A stretch of 64,000 nucleotides of DNA from Acidobacteriota bacterium (GTDB lineage: Bacteria; Acidobacteriota; Thermoanaerobaculia; Gp7-AA8). The position numbers and the translations under genes are program-made. Positions 25,205 to 33,365 of the stretch are shown one piece after another (position 1 is the stretch's first letter; every line of letters begins with the position of its first letter). Location: contig JAJPHC010000030.1 in NCBI GenBank assembly GCA_021325515.1, positions 142,976 to 206,975 of the forward strand, written 5' to 3'. Under the pieces are notes generated by a model. The model worked only from the letters and a program-made list of their open reading frames with translations, ran no database searches and was not told where the DNA came from.

Positions 25205-28200
25205 CCTGGAACATCTTCAAATTCGAGCTGCGATATCACTTCCGCAGTCCACTCTTCTACATTCTCTTCACGCTGTTCTTCTTCATGACGTTCGGCGCGG
25301 TGACGTCGGACGGCGTTCAGATCGGCGGCGCGCTGGGAAACGTCAACAAGAATGCACCGTTCGTGATCATGCAGTTTCTGCTGATCATGTCGACGTTCGG
25401 CGTGCTGACGTCGACGGCGTATGTCGCGAGCGCCATTCATCGCGACTTCGAGCTGAACACCGATTCCCTCTTCTTCTCCTCGCCGGTGAAGAAGTGGCAG
25501 TACCTCACCGGCCGGTTCTCCGCCGCTTATGTCGCGTCCTCGCTGGTCTACCTCAGCGTCGTGCTGGCGATCATGGTGGGGTCGAAGATGTGGTGGGTCG
25601 ACAAGGACCGCATCGGGCCCTTCCTTCTGAAGCCGTACCTCTTCTCGTATTTCGCGCTCGTGCTTCCGAACCTGCTGCTGTTCGCCGCGATCTTCTTCGG
25701 GATCGCGGCTCTGACGCGCAGCCTGATGTGGACGTATGTCAGCGTCGCCGCGTTCTATGTCGGCTACATCACTTCGCGCGTTCTGATCGCGAAGAATCTC
25801 GAGAACCTCGTGCTGAAGAGCCTCACGGATCCGTTCGGAATGGCGCCGTTTTCACTGAACACGCGCTACTGGACGGTCTTCGACAAGAACACGCGCATTC
25901 TCAGTCTCGATGGTGCGTTTCTCTATAACCGCCTGCTGTGGATCGGCGTGGCTTTCGCGGTGCTGGCGATCACGTACTGGAAGTTCCGGATGCAGATCGC
26001 CGGAACGGGCGGCGGCAGGAAACGCGCCGCGGCGGACGAGGCTCCGCTCGAGCGGGTGAATCTCCAACTGCCGCGCGTGCAGCAGCGGTTCGACCCGGCG
26101 ACGAGCTGGAAGCAGTTCACCAGCACGATCGCGGTCGAAACAGGAGCGATCCTTCGCAGCCTCCCCTTCCTGATCATTCTTCTGCTCGGAATCCTCAATG
26201 CGCTCGGCAATGCGATCGCCGGCTCGTCCCTCTTCGACACGTCCGTCTATCCCGTGACTCACGTCATGGTCGAGGCGATCAACGGCGGCTTCGTCGTCTT
26301 CGCGATCATCATCGCCACGTTCTATGCGGGTGAGATCGTCTGGCGCGAGCGCAGCGTGAAACTGAACGATGTCTATGACGCCATGCCGGCTCCGACGTGG
26401 TCGATGTGGCTCGGCAAGCTCACGGCGCTGCTGCTGATGCTCTACGCGACGCTGGCCATGGCCGTGCTCACCACGATCTGCGTGCAGCTCGGAAAGGGCT
26501 ACTACAACCTCGAGCTCGGCGTTTACGCGAAGAGCATCTTCTTCGTGACCGGCATCGACGTCGTGCTGTTCGCCGTCCTGACGTTCTTCGCGCACGTACT
26601 GACGAACAACAAGAACGTCGGCTATCTGTTCGCGCTGCTCTACATCATCAGCTCCTCGGCGCTCGGCGCGCTGCACTTCGAGCATCGCCTGTACAACGTG
26701 ATGAACCTCCCCGACATCCGCTATTCCGACATGAACGGATTCGGGCACTACCTCGCCCAGCACCTCTGGTTCATGCTGTACTGGACGCTCTTCGCCGGCG
26801 TGCTGCTGGTCGCCGTGCATCTTCTGTGGGTCCGCGGCTCGGAGTCTTCGTTCCCGATCCGCCGCCGCATCGCGATGCAGCGCTTCGGCCGGCCGGCGAT
26901 CGCCTGCACCGTGCTGCTGCTCGCCGGCTTCGCCTCAACCGGCTGCTACATCTTCTACAACACGAACGTCCTCAATACGTACGTGACAGCCGACAAGCTG
27001 GAGAAGCAGCAGGCGGAGACGGAGAAGCTCTATAAGAAGTACGAAACGATCCCGCAGCCGCGCATCACCGATGCGCAGGCCGACGTCGACATCTATCCCG
27101 AGAAGCGCTGGGTTGACGTGCGCGGCAAGTACACGCTGGTCAACAAGACCGGCGCGCCGATCTCCGACATTCACATCAGCATGAATCCCGAGGTGTCGCG
27201 GTTCACTTGTACGGTTCCGGGTGCAACGCGCGTTCAACACGATCCGGATCACGGCTACTCGATCTATCGGCTCAGGCAGCCGATGCAGCCCGGTGCGTCG
27301 CTCGAAGTCTCTTATGCCGTCGAGATCCACAATCGGGGATTCCAGAACGAGTTCCGCGACAACACGATCGTCGAGAATGGCACGTTCGTGAACAATTTCG
27401 GGGCGTTCCCTCACCTCTCCTATGCCGCCCTCAATGAGATTCAGGACCCGGCGAAGCGGAAGAAGTACGGGCTGCCGCCCGTGGTCCGCATGGCGAAGAT
27501 CGACGACAAAGCGGCGCAGATGAACTCGCAGCTCGGCCACGAATCGGATTGGATCAATCTCGACACGACGGTCAGCACTTCCGCCGATCAGATTGCGCTC
27601 GCACCGGGATACCTGCAGAAGGAGTGGACGCAGAACGGCCGCCGCTACTTCCATTACAAGACGACATCGCCGATCTGGGCCTTCTGGTCCTATCTCTCCG
27701 CGCGTTACAGCGTCAAGCGCGGGATGTGGAAGGATGTGCCGATCGAGATCTACTACGACGCGAAGCATCCCTTCGACGTCGATCGCATGATCTATTCGGT
27801 GCAGAAGTCGCTCGACTACTTCACGACGAACTTCTCGCCGTACCAGCACAAGCAGGTGCGGATCATCGAGTTCCCCAACTATCAGCGCTTCGCACAGTCG
27901 TTCCCGAACACGATTCCCTGGTCGGAGTCGATCGGATTCATCGCCGATCTGCGCGACAAGGACGACATCGACTACGTCTTCTACGTCGGTGCACATGAAG
28001 TTGGGCACCAGTGGTGGGCGCACCAGGTCTGCGGCGCGCAGGTGCAGGGCGCGACGATGATCACCGAGACTCTGGCGCAGTACTCGGCGCTGATGGTGAT
28101 GGAGAAGGAGTACGGGCGCGACAAGATGCGCCGCTTCCTCAAGTTCGAGCTGGACCGTTATCTCGCCGGACGCGGCGGCGAGCTCGTCGCCGAAATGCCC

Positions 28201-28773
28201 CTCGGCCTCGTCGAGAATCAGAACTACATCCACTACCGCAAGGGATCCCTGGTCATGTACGAGCTGCGCGAGGCAATCGGCGAAGAGAACGTGAATGCCG
28301 CGCTGCGCGACTTCATCAGGGAACATGCGTTCGCCGGCCCGCCGTATCCGACGACGCGCGATCTCATCGCGAAGTTCCGCGCGCACGCTCCCGCCGACAA
28401 GCAGACGGTGATCACCGATCTCTTCGACACGATCACGCTCTATGACAACAAGGCGAAGGAAGCGACCGCGAAGCAGCGGCCGGACGGCAAGTGGGACGTC
28501 ACCGTGACCGTCGAATCGAAGAAGCTGCGCTCCGATGATCGGGGCCGGGAGCACGAGATCCCCATCAACGACACCATTGAAGTCGGCGTGCTCGGCGAAT
28601 CGAAGAGGAAGAAGGACAATGACAACATCCTCATCGTCGAGAAGAAGCTGATCAACGCGCCGCGAATGACGTTCACCTTCACCGTCGATAAGAAGCCGGT
28701 CAAGGCAGGGATCGATCCTCAGCTGAAACTGATCGATCGGAATCCGGACGACAATACGGTCAGTGTGAATTGA
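25201..28773 (+). CDS. ABC-2 permease fused to M1-family aminopeptidase
   Basis: A 1190-residue fusion. Residues 1 to about 590 contain two sets of six or so membrane helices (ABC-2 permease halves). The remainder is an extracytoplasmic M1-like metallopeptidase: the zinc site HEVGHQWW is at 932-939 with Glu956 (ITETLAQ) as third ligand, and a C-terminal domain ends near 1190. The 19-residue spacing between H936 and E956 is one more than in classical M1. A tryptophan-free linker rich in K/E (about 600-620) joins the halves. A coupled export-and-trim function is plausible but unproven. GTG start, overlapping the ATPase stop. Confidence 0.9.
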   Translation: MTWNIFKFELRYHFRSPLFYILFTLFFFMTFGAVTSDGVQIGGALGNVNKNAPFVIMQFLLIMSTFGVLTSTAYVASAIHRDFELNTDSLFFSSPVKKWQYLTGRFSAAYVASSLVYLSVVLAIMVGSKMWWVDKDRIGPFLLKPYLFSYFALVLPNLLLFAAIFFGIAALTRSLMWTYVSVAAFYVGYITSRVLIAKNLENLVLKSLTDPFGMAPFSLNTRYWTVFDKNTRILSLDGAFLYNRLLWIGVAFAVLAITYWKFRMQIAGTGGGRKRAAADEAPLERVNLQLPRVQQRFDPATSWKQFTSTIAVETGAILRSLPFLIILLLGILNALGNAIAGSSLFDTSVYPVTHVMVEAINGGFVVFAIIIATFYAGEIVWRERSVKLNDVYDAMPAPTWSMWLGKLTALLLMLYATLAMAVLTTICVQLGKGYYNLELGVYAKSIFFVTGIDVVLFAVLTFFAHVLTNNKNVGYLFALLYIISSSALGALHFEHRLYNVMNLPDIRYSDMNGFGHYLAQHLWFMLYWTLFAGVLLVAVHLLWVRGSESSFPIRRRIAMQRFGRPAIACTVLLLAGFASTGCYIFYNTNVLNTYVTADKLEKQQAETEKLYKKYETIPQPRITDAQADVDIYPEKRWVDVRGKYTLVNKTGAPISDIHISMNPEVSRFTCTVPGATRVQHDPDHGYSIYRLRQPMQPGASLEVSYAVEIHNRGFQNEFRDNTIVENGTFVNNFGAFPHLSYAALNEIQDPAKRKKYGLPPVVRMAKIDDKAAQMNSQLGHESDWINLDTTVSTSADQIALAPGYLQKEWTQNGRRYFHYKTTSPIWAFWSYLSARYSVKRGMWKDVPIEIYYDAKHPFDVDRMIYSVQKSLDYFTTNFSPYQHKQVRIIEFPNYQRFAQSFPNTIPWSESIGFIADLRDKDDIDYVFYVGAHEVGHQWWAHQVCGAQVQGATMITETLAQYSALMVMEKEYGRDKMRRFLKFELDRYLAGRGGELVAEMPLGLVENQNYIHYRKGSLVMYELREAIGEENVNAALRDFIREHAFAGPPYPTTRDLIAKFRAHAPADKQTVITDLFDTITLYDNKAKEATAKQRPDGKWDVTVTVESKKLRSDDRGREHEIPINDTIEVGVLGESKRKKDNDNILIVEKKLINAPRMTFTFTVDKKPVKAGIDPQLKLIDRNPDDNTVSVN

Positions 28774-28855
28774 TGATGGGACGGATGGGACGTATGGGAC
28801 GGATGGGACCGATGGGACGGATGGGTAGCTATCCGTCTTATCCTTCCATCATTCC
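28774..28855. repeat. 3' tandem 9-mers (GATGGGACG) with short inverse arm
   Basis: Five and a half GATGGGACG units (28774-28825) start directly after TGA 28771-28773. The right arm (28831-28843, ATCCGTCTTATCC) pairs only with the last one or two units, allowing G-U pairs, then runs into the stop of the convergent ZIP gene (TCA 28849-28851). The right side appears eroded because it is next to coding sequence. Same unit family as the palindrome at 30.9 kb. Confidence 0.75.
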
Positions 28856-29568
28856 AATATGGCTACGATTCCGCCTGCGGTCACCAAGCCGGCGAGAGTG
28901 AACATCATCAGGGTCAGCTTTGGCCGTTGATGCACTCGCTGCAGCAGATCGCTGGCGCCGAGGTAGAGAAGGAAGCCGGCAAAGAAGGCGAGCTGGAAGG
29001 CCACCATCCGGGGCGTGATGTTCACTACGTTGGACAGCAGTGCGCCGGCAACCGGCGCCAGCGCGTCGATTCCTAGGAGTGTGGCGGTGCGCGGGAGATT
29101 GTTGTCGGACGCCAGCATGAAGGTGACGGTGTTCAAGCCGTCGGCGAAATCGTGCGCGACGACGGCGAGGAGCACGATCAGCCCGATCTGCGGCGAGGCC
29201 TTGAAGCCGACGCCGATGGCCAGGCCGTCTAGAAAACTGTGAAACGAAAGCCCTAAGGCGCCGACGAGTCCGACATTGTGCTGGTGCCCCGGCTCATCGT
29301 GCGCCTTCTCACTGTGGATGATCGTCGCCTTCTCCAGCAGGAAGATGCCCGCGAATCCCGCGATGAGGGTGATCATCAGCGCGCGGATGTCGATCGCCTC
29401 GCGATGCGCGAGCTCGACGACTTCCGGGATCAGATCGAGGAACGCGACGCCGATCAGCAGACCGGCGGAGAACGCCATGATGAACAGGAGGTACCGGCGA
29501 TACCGAAGCGCGAACGCGCCGCCGGCCAGGGTCATCAGAAATGCCGACAGAGCGTAGACCGCACTCAT
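28849..29568 (-). CDS. ZIP-family metal transporter
   Basis: 239 residues with about eight membrane helices. The ZIP metal-binding helices are recognisable: HSFLDGLAIGVGF (helix IV) and HDFADGLNTV (helix V, His/Asp ligands). A histidine-bearing loop (HSEKAHDEPGHQH) between helices III and IV is the variable metal-gathering loop of the family. Function: uptake of divalent cations such as Zn2+ across the inner membrane. It follows a receiver-domain gene by 12 bp on the same strand, so the two are probably co-transcribed. Confidence 0.88.
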   Translation of the reverse strand: MSAVYALSAFLMTLAGGAFALRYRRYLLFIMAFSAGLLIGVAFLDLIPEVVELAHREAIDIRALMITLIAGFAGIFLLEKATIIHSEKAHDEPGHQHNVGLVGALGLSFHSFLDGLAIGVGFKASPQIGLIVLLAVVAHDFADGLNTVTFMLASDNNLPRTATLLGIDALAPVAGALLSNVVNITPRMVAFQLAFFAGFLLYLGASDLLQRVHQRPKLTLMMFTLAGLVTAGGIVAILE

Positions 29569-29580
29569 GCGGCGCGTAGT

Positions 29581-29955
29581 CTACGGCAACTTGCTCCACA
29601 ACTCGTCGAGATCGAACGGCTTGCGGACCAGGCCGGAGAGCCGCGACGTATCGACGCGGTCGACGATCGACTGCGACGCACCGGTCATCACGACCACCCG
29701 CCCGAGCAGCGCCGGGCTCTCGCGCTCCAGACGCTCGAGCAATTCGAAACCGTTGACGTCCGGCATCATGAGGTCGAGCAGGATGACGGAGTACGATCCG
29801 CGCCGCAGATATTCGAACGCCGCGCGCCCGTTCGGCGCGGAGTCGACCGCGTATCCGCGGCGCGCGAGCAGGGTGTGAAAGAGGCCCTGCAGCGCCGGAT
29901 CGTCGTCGACGACGAGCGCACTGAAATGGCGGCCGGGAGGATCGACCCGAGACAC
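29581..29955 (-). CDS. Single-domain response regulator
   Basis: A 124-residue receiver domain only. Acidic pocket VVDDDP, phospho-acceptor Asp in LLDLMMPDVNG, Thr in VVMTGAS and Lys in VRKPFD. There is no output domain, as in CheY- or DivK-like proteins. GTG start at 29955. It is a relative of the receiver protein at 31028 (shared LDLMMPxVxG and RKPFDxDxL). It is co-oriented with ZIP (downstream) and a 56-residue hypothetical protein (upstream). No kinase is adjacent; the nearest is the hybrid kinase at 40.7 kb. Confidence 0.9.
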   Translation of the reverse strand: MSRVDPPGRHFSALVVDDDPALQGLFHTLLARRGYAVDSAPNGRAAFEYLRRGSYSVILLDLMMPDVNGFELLERLERESPALLGRVVVMTGASQSIVDRVDTSRLSGLVRKPFDLDELWSKLP

Positions 29956-29967
29956 GCGGATGGGCCC

Positions 29968-30138
29968 TCAGCTCTGATAGACGCGAACCAGGAACACCGA
30001 TTCGTCTTTCCTGACGGTGCCGATCGACTCCTGGCCACGACGAGGCGCGGAAAAACTGACCAGTTCGGAATCGCTCATCTTGACGAAGCGGTGGATCGCC
30101 TCGCCAGGGTCCCGTGCTTCAATCGTGGTAGGGTGCAA
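29968..30138 (-). CDS. Small hypothetical protein upstream of the response regulator
   Basis: 56 residues if translated from TTG 30138 (LHPTTIEARDPGEAIHRFVK...). The interior reads like a compact conserved domain ending SIGTVRKDESVFLVRVYQS. The frame is open further upstream but has no ATG or GTG in a sensible place; an internal ATG (30078) would leave only 36 residues. It stops 12 bp before the GTG of the receiver gene. I do not recognise a named family. The start is the weak point of this call. Confidence 0.45.
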   Translation of the reverse strand: MHPTTIEARDPGEAIHRFVKMSDSELVSFSAPRRGQESIGTVRKDESVFLVRVYQS

Positions 30139-30215
30139 CTCATGTCTGCGGTCACTCGTCAGCTCTCGCGATTCAATCGTGTATTGCAATCGCTGCCTCC
30201 GGAGTTGCTGTCGGT

Positions 30216-30926
30216 ATGCGTCGAATGAACATGAAGAGCAAATTACAGGCCACGCTGCTGGCATTATGTCTAACCATCCCCTGCTTCGCCGACGATCTCA
30301 TCAATGCCGATCGCCCCGGCATCGCCGACGGCAGCACGACGGTCGATGCCGGCAAGTTGCAGGTGGAGCTCGGACTGGAGCGGGATACGGGCAACGGCCC
30401 GTCGTCGACCACGACTCCACTGCTCATTCGCTACGGAATCACGAAAGCGATCGAGGCGCGCATCGAGACCGGCGGCTTCACCCGCTCCGCGGGCGACAGC
30501 GGCCTCTCGCCGGTTTCCGCCGGCCTGAAGATTCACTTCCTCGATCGTCCGTCGCTGGGGCTGATCGCGCGGGTCTTTCCACACTCCGGCAGCGGCACGT
30601 TCAAGTCATCGAAGACGACCGCCGATCTGCGTCTCGCAGCCGACCGCGATCTGTCGGAGAAGTGGTCGATCGAAGGCAACATCGGCGTGGAGCACGGCGA
30701 TCAAAACTCCGGCCTGCTCGCGGCAACGCTTCAATACAACATCTCGCCGGCGATCAACGTGTTCGTCGACGGCGGAGCAACGACGAATCCGTCCTCCCTG
30801 CTGCTGGACGCGGGAACGGCGTGGATCATCGGCAAAGACCTGCAGCTCGACTTCTCAGCAGGATTCGGCGCGCATGGGGATGTGCCGGATCGGTTCGTGG
30901 CAATGGGAGTGAGCAGAAGATTTTGA
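30216..30926 (+). CDS. Outer-membrane beta-barrel protein (phenol-degradation MetA/PF13557-like)
   Basis: 236 residues with a signal peptide (LQATLLALCLTIPCFA). After the mature start ADDLINADRPGIADG, alternating beta strands end in the terminal aromatic Phe (GVSRRF) typical of BAM substrates. The N-terminal DRPGxADG motif is common in the transporter family annotated as MetA-pathway-of-phenol-degradation or in related putative porins. Three in-frame ATGs exist (30216, 30225, 30231); 30216 has GGAG 13 bases upstream. Its stop TGA is the first codon of a 46-bp palindrome shared with the convergent receiver gene. Confidence 0.75.
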   Translation: MRRMNMKSKLQATLLALCLTIPCFADDLINADRPGIADGSTTVDAGKLQVELGLERDTGNGPSSTTTPLLIRYGITKAIEARIETGGFTRSAGDSGLSPVSAGLKIHFLDRPSLGLIARVFPHSGSGTFKSSKTTADLRLAADRDLSEKWSIEGNIGVEHGDQNSGLLAATLQYNISPAINVFVDGGATTNPSSLLLDAGTAWIIGKDLQLDFSAGFGAHGDVPDRFVAMGVSRRF

Positions 30927-31026
30927 TGGATGGGAGTTATGGGACGGATGAGACGGATAGGACGGATGGGGAGAACGAGTCCCATCCGTCCTATCCGTCC
31001 CATCCGTCCCATACGTCCCATCCATC
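30925..31026. repeat. 46-bp-arm 3' palindrome built of 9-base units (GGGACGGAT)
   Basis: Left arm 30925-30970 and right arm 30981-31026 match at 43 of 46 positions with a 10-base loop (GAGAACGAGT). Units are GGGACGGAT and variants. On the plus strand the arm opens with TGA-TGGATGGGA at the barrel gene's stop. On the minus strand it opens TGA-TGATGGATGGGA at the receiver gene's stop, so the two sides are anchored symmetrically on two stop codons. Confidence 0.9.
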
Positions 31027-31027
31027 A

Positions 31028-31432
31028 TCACTCGCGCTGAAACTTCAGTAAGTTCCCCTTGGCCTCCGCGCTTCGCGACTCCGCCGCGGCCATGATCAGG
31101 TCGGACAGCACGTCGATATCGAACGGCTTGCGGATCACGGAATGGACGATCGAGCCGTCGACCTTGCGCAACGCGGCCGTGTCCGCCGCACTGACGAGGA
31201 TGATCGCGGGATGTTCTCCCGCCATGTCGCGCACGTGATCGATGACGCCGTAGCCGTCGACGTTCGGCATCATCAGATCGAGAATCACGACCTGATACGG
31301 GTTCTCGTCGAGCTTTGCAATCGCCTCGGCACCGTCCCTTGCGACATCCGCATGGAATCCCGCCCGCTGCACGATGCGCGCAACGAGAGCGCGGATCGCC
31401 GGCTCGTCATCGGCCACTAAGACACGAATCAC
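31028..31432 (-). CDS. Single-domain response regulator, divergent from the PQQ operon
   Basis: 134 residues, receiver domain only. Acidic pocket VADDEP, acceptor Asp in ILDLMMPNVDG, Ser in LVSAAD (where Thr/Ser is expected) and Lys in IRKPFD. GTG start at 31432. It shares a 76-bp divergent promoter region with the quinoprotein dehydrogenase operon, a position that would suit control of that operon by protein-protein contact; it has no DNA-binding domain. A relative lies at 29581. Confidence 0.9.
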   Translation of the reverse strand: MIRVLVADDEPAIRALVARIVQRAGFHADVARDGAEAIAKLDENPYQVVILDLMMPNVDGYGVIDHVRDMAGEHPAIILVSAADTAALRKVDGSIVHSVIRKPFDIDVLSDLIMAAAESRSAEAKGNLLKFQRE

Positions 31433-31456
31433 GCTGGCGGGCGGAGCAATAACTGC

Positions 31457-31501
31457 GCCAGTCCCTCAAAAATCGCTACTTACGTCCTCCAACGGACTGG
31501 C
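31457..31501. promoter_or_regulatory. Inverted repeat in the divergent receiver/PQQ-operon promoter region
   Basis: GCCAGTCC (31457-31464) and GGACTGGC (31494-31501) are perfect 8-base arms flanking 29 bases that contain the AT-richer CAAAAATCGCTACTTACG. The right arm ends eight bases before ATG 31509. It could be an operator for a dimeric regulator or a 5'-leader hairpin that hides the ribosome site. Seen directly; role inferred. Confidence 0.4.
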
Positions 31502-31508
31502 TCGCCTC

Positions 31509-33365
31509 ATGCACACCGGCGGTCTCGTGCGTCGTCTCAGTGCATGTCTCGCCGCGCTCCTCATCCTCTTCAACTGCCGCAAGGCCGAGCCGGTGCGGCG
31601 CAGTTCCTTCCCATTTCTCGAGCGCTTCCACACCGCGCCTGACGTCCGGACCGATCTGACCTCCATCCAGCAGGACGACGGCCAGTGGATCATGCCGGCA
31701 AAGAACTACGCGTCGACGCGCTACAGCGGCCTCGATCAGATCAATGCCGCGAATGCGAAGAACCTGCGCGTCGCCTGGACGTTCTCGATGGGCAGCGTCA
31801 GAGGCGAAGAAGCCGCGCCGCTCGTCGTGAACAACACGATGTATGTCGTGTCGCCCTTCCCCAATCATCTCTACGCTCTCGATCTGACGAAGCCGGGCGC
31901 GCCGCTCAAGTGGGACTTCGAGCCGAAGAACATGCAGAGCGCGGCAAAGGGCGTCGCCTGCTGCGACTGGGTGACTCGCGGCGCCGCGTATGCGAACGGG
32001 AAGATCTTCTTCAATGTCCTCGATGGGCGGACCGTCGCCGTCGATGCGGCAACCGGCGGCCAGGTGTGGGAAACGCAGCTCGCTGACATCAGCCGCGGCG
32101 AGTCGCTCACCATGGCTCCCCTCGTCGTCAGGAACAAGGTCCTCGTCGGCAACAGCGGCGGCGAGTTCGGCGTACGCGGTTGGCTCACCGCACTGGATAC
32201 AGAATCCGGCAAGATCGTCTGGCGCGCGTATTCGACAGGACCCGACAAGGACGTCCTCATCGGACCGAATTTCAAGCCTTTCTATGCACAGGATCGCGGC
32301 GCCGACCTCGGCGTCAAGACCTGGCCGCCCGATCAATGGAAGATCGGCGGCGGCACGGTCTGGGGCTGGATCTCTTATGACCCCGAGCTCGATCTCATCT
32401 ATTACGGGACGGCCAATCCCGGCGCATGGAATCCTGAACAACGTCCCGGCGACAACAAGTGGACCTGCGGCATCTTCGCGCGCAAACCCGATACAGGTGA
32501 GGCGATCTGGTTCTATCAATGGTCGCCGCACGATCTCTATGACCATGACGGCATCAATGAGCAGATCCTGCTCGATCTGCCGATCCAGGGCCGGCAGCGA
32601 AAAGTGCTCGTCCGTCCCGAGCGCAATGGCTATGTCTACGTGCTCGATCGCACGACGGGCGAAGTTCTCTCGGCAACGCCCTATGGCTACATCACGACGT
32701 CGAAGGGTGTCGATCTCAAGACCGGGCGGTTGATTCCCGTTGCGGAGAAGGCGCCCGGCTTCGGCCGCGTGACGCGCGAGATCTGTCCTCCCTCGCCCGG
32801 AATGAAGGACTGGGAGCCGTCCGCATATTCGCCGCAGACAGGATTGCTCTACATCCCGCACGCGAATCTCTGTCAGGACACCGAAGGGGTTCAGGCGAAT
32901 TACATCGCCGGCACTCCTTATGTCGGCGCCAACGTGAAGATGTATGCGGGGCCCGGCGGCTATCGCGGCGTGTTCGATGCCTGGGATCCGATCGCGGCGA
33001 AGAAGATCTGGTCGATTCGCGAATTGTTTCCCGTCTGGAGCGGTGCGCTAGTCACCGCGGGCAATGTCGTCTTCTATGGAACGATGGACGGCTGGTTCAA
33101 GGCCGTGCATGCGAAGACCGGCGAGCTCTTATGGCAGTTCAAGACAGGCTCCGGAATCATCGGACAGCCGATCACATACCGCGGTCCTGACGGCCGGCAG
33201 TACGTCTCGATTCTCTCCGGCGTCGGCGGCTGGCCGGGCGCCATCGTCTCCGGCGATCTCGATCCGCGCGACGGCACCGCTGCGACGGGATTCGTCAATG
33301 CCATGAGCGACCTGGCGAAGTACACGACCAAGGGGGGCGAGCTCTACACGTTCGCATTGCCATGA
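31509..33365 (+). CDS. PQQ-dependent alcohol dehydrogenase (lipoprotein form)
   Basis: 618 residues. Start 31509 gives a lipoprotein-like signal ending LILFNC. Quinoprotein features: the vicinal disulfide cysteines in ACCDWVTRGAAY, HDLYDHDGINEQ (active-site Asp region), and propeller tryptophan-docking repeats such as GYVYVLDRTTGEVL and DGWFKAVHAKTGELLWQFK. Family role: periplasmic oxidation of alcohols with PQQ and Ca2+ or lanthanide, electrons passing to cytochrome c. It lacks a fused cytochrome domain, so it is the methanol/ethanol dehydrogenase type. It is the first gene of the operon running to 40672. Genes for PQQ synthesis are not in this window. Confidence 0.9.
   Translation: MHTGGLVRRLSACLAALLILFNCRKAEPVRRSSFPFLERFHTAPDVRTDLTSIQQDDGQWIMPAKNYASTRYSGLDQINAANAKNLRVAWTFSMGSVRGEEAAPLVVNNTMYVVSPFPNHLYALDLTKPGAPLKWDFEPKNMQSAAKGVACCDWVTRGAAYANGKIFFNVLDGRTVAVDAATGGQVWETQLADISRGESLTMAPLVVRNKVLVGNSGGEFGVRGWLTALDTESGKIVWRAYSTGPDKDVLIGPNFKPFYAQDRGADLGVKTWPPDQWKIGGGTVWGWISYDPELDLIYYGTANPGAWNPEQRPGDNKWTCGIFARKPDTGEAIWFYQWSPHDLYDHDGINEQILLDLPIQGRQRKVLVRPERNGYVYVLDRTTGEVLSATPYGYITTSKGVDLKTGRLIPVAEKAPGFGRVTREICPPSPGMKDWEPSAYSPQTGLLYIPHANLCQDTEGVQANYIAGTPYVGANVKMYAGPGGYRGVFDAWDPIAAKKIWSIRELFPVWSGALVTAGNVVFYGTMDGWFKAVHAKTGELLWQFKTGSGIIGQPITYRGPDGRQYVSILSGVGGWPGAIVSGDLDPRDGTAATGFVNAMSDLAKYTTKGGELYTFALP

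Noticed and set aside
30142-30228. A 28-codon plus-strand frame (MSAVTRQLSRFNRV...) whose TGA overlaps an ATG of the outer-membrane barrel gene
   Set aside because: It could be a leader peptide, but it has no clear ribosome site and the region may simply be the divergent promoter area; too weak to list as a gene.
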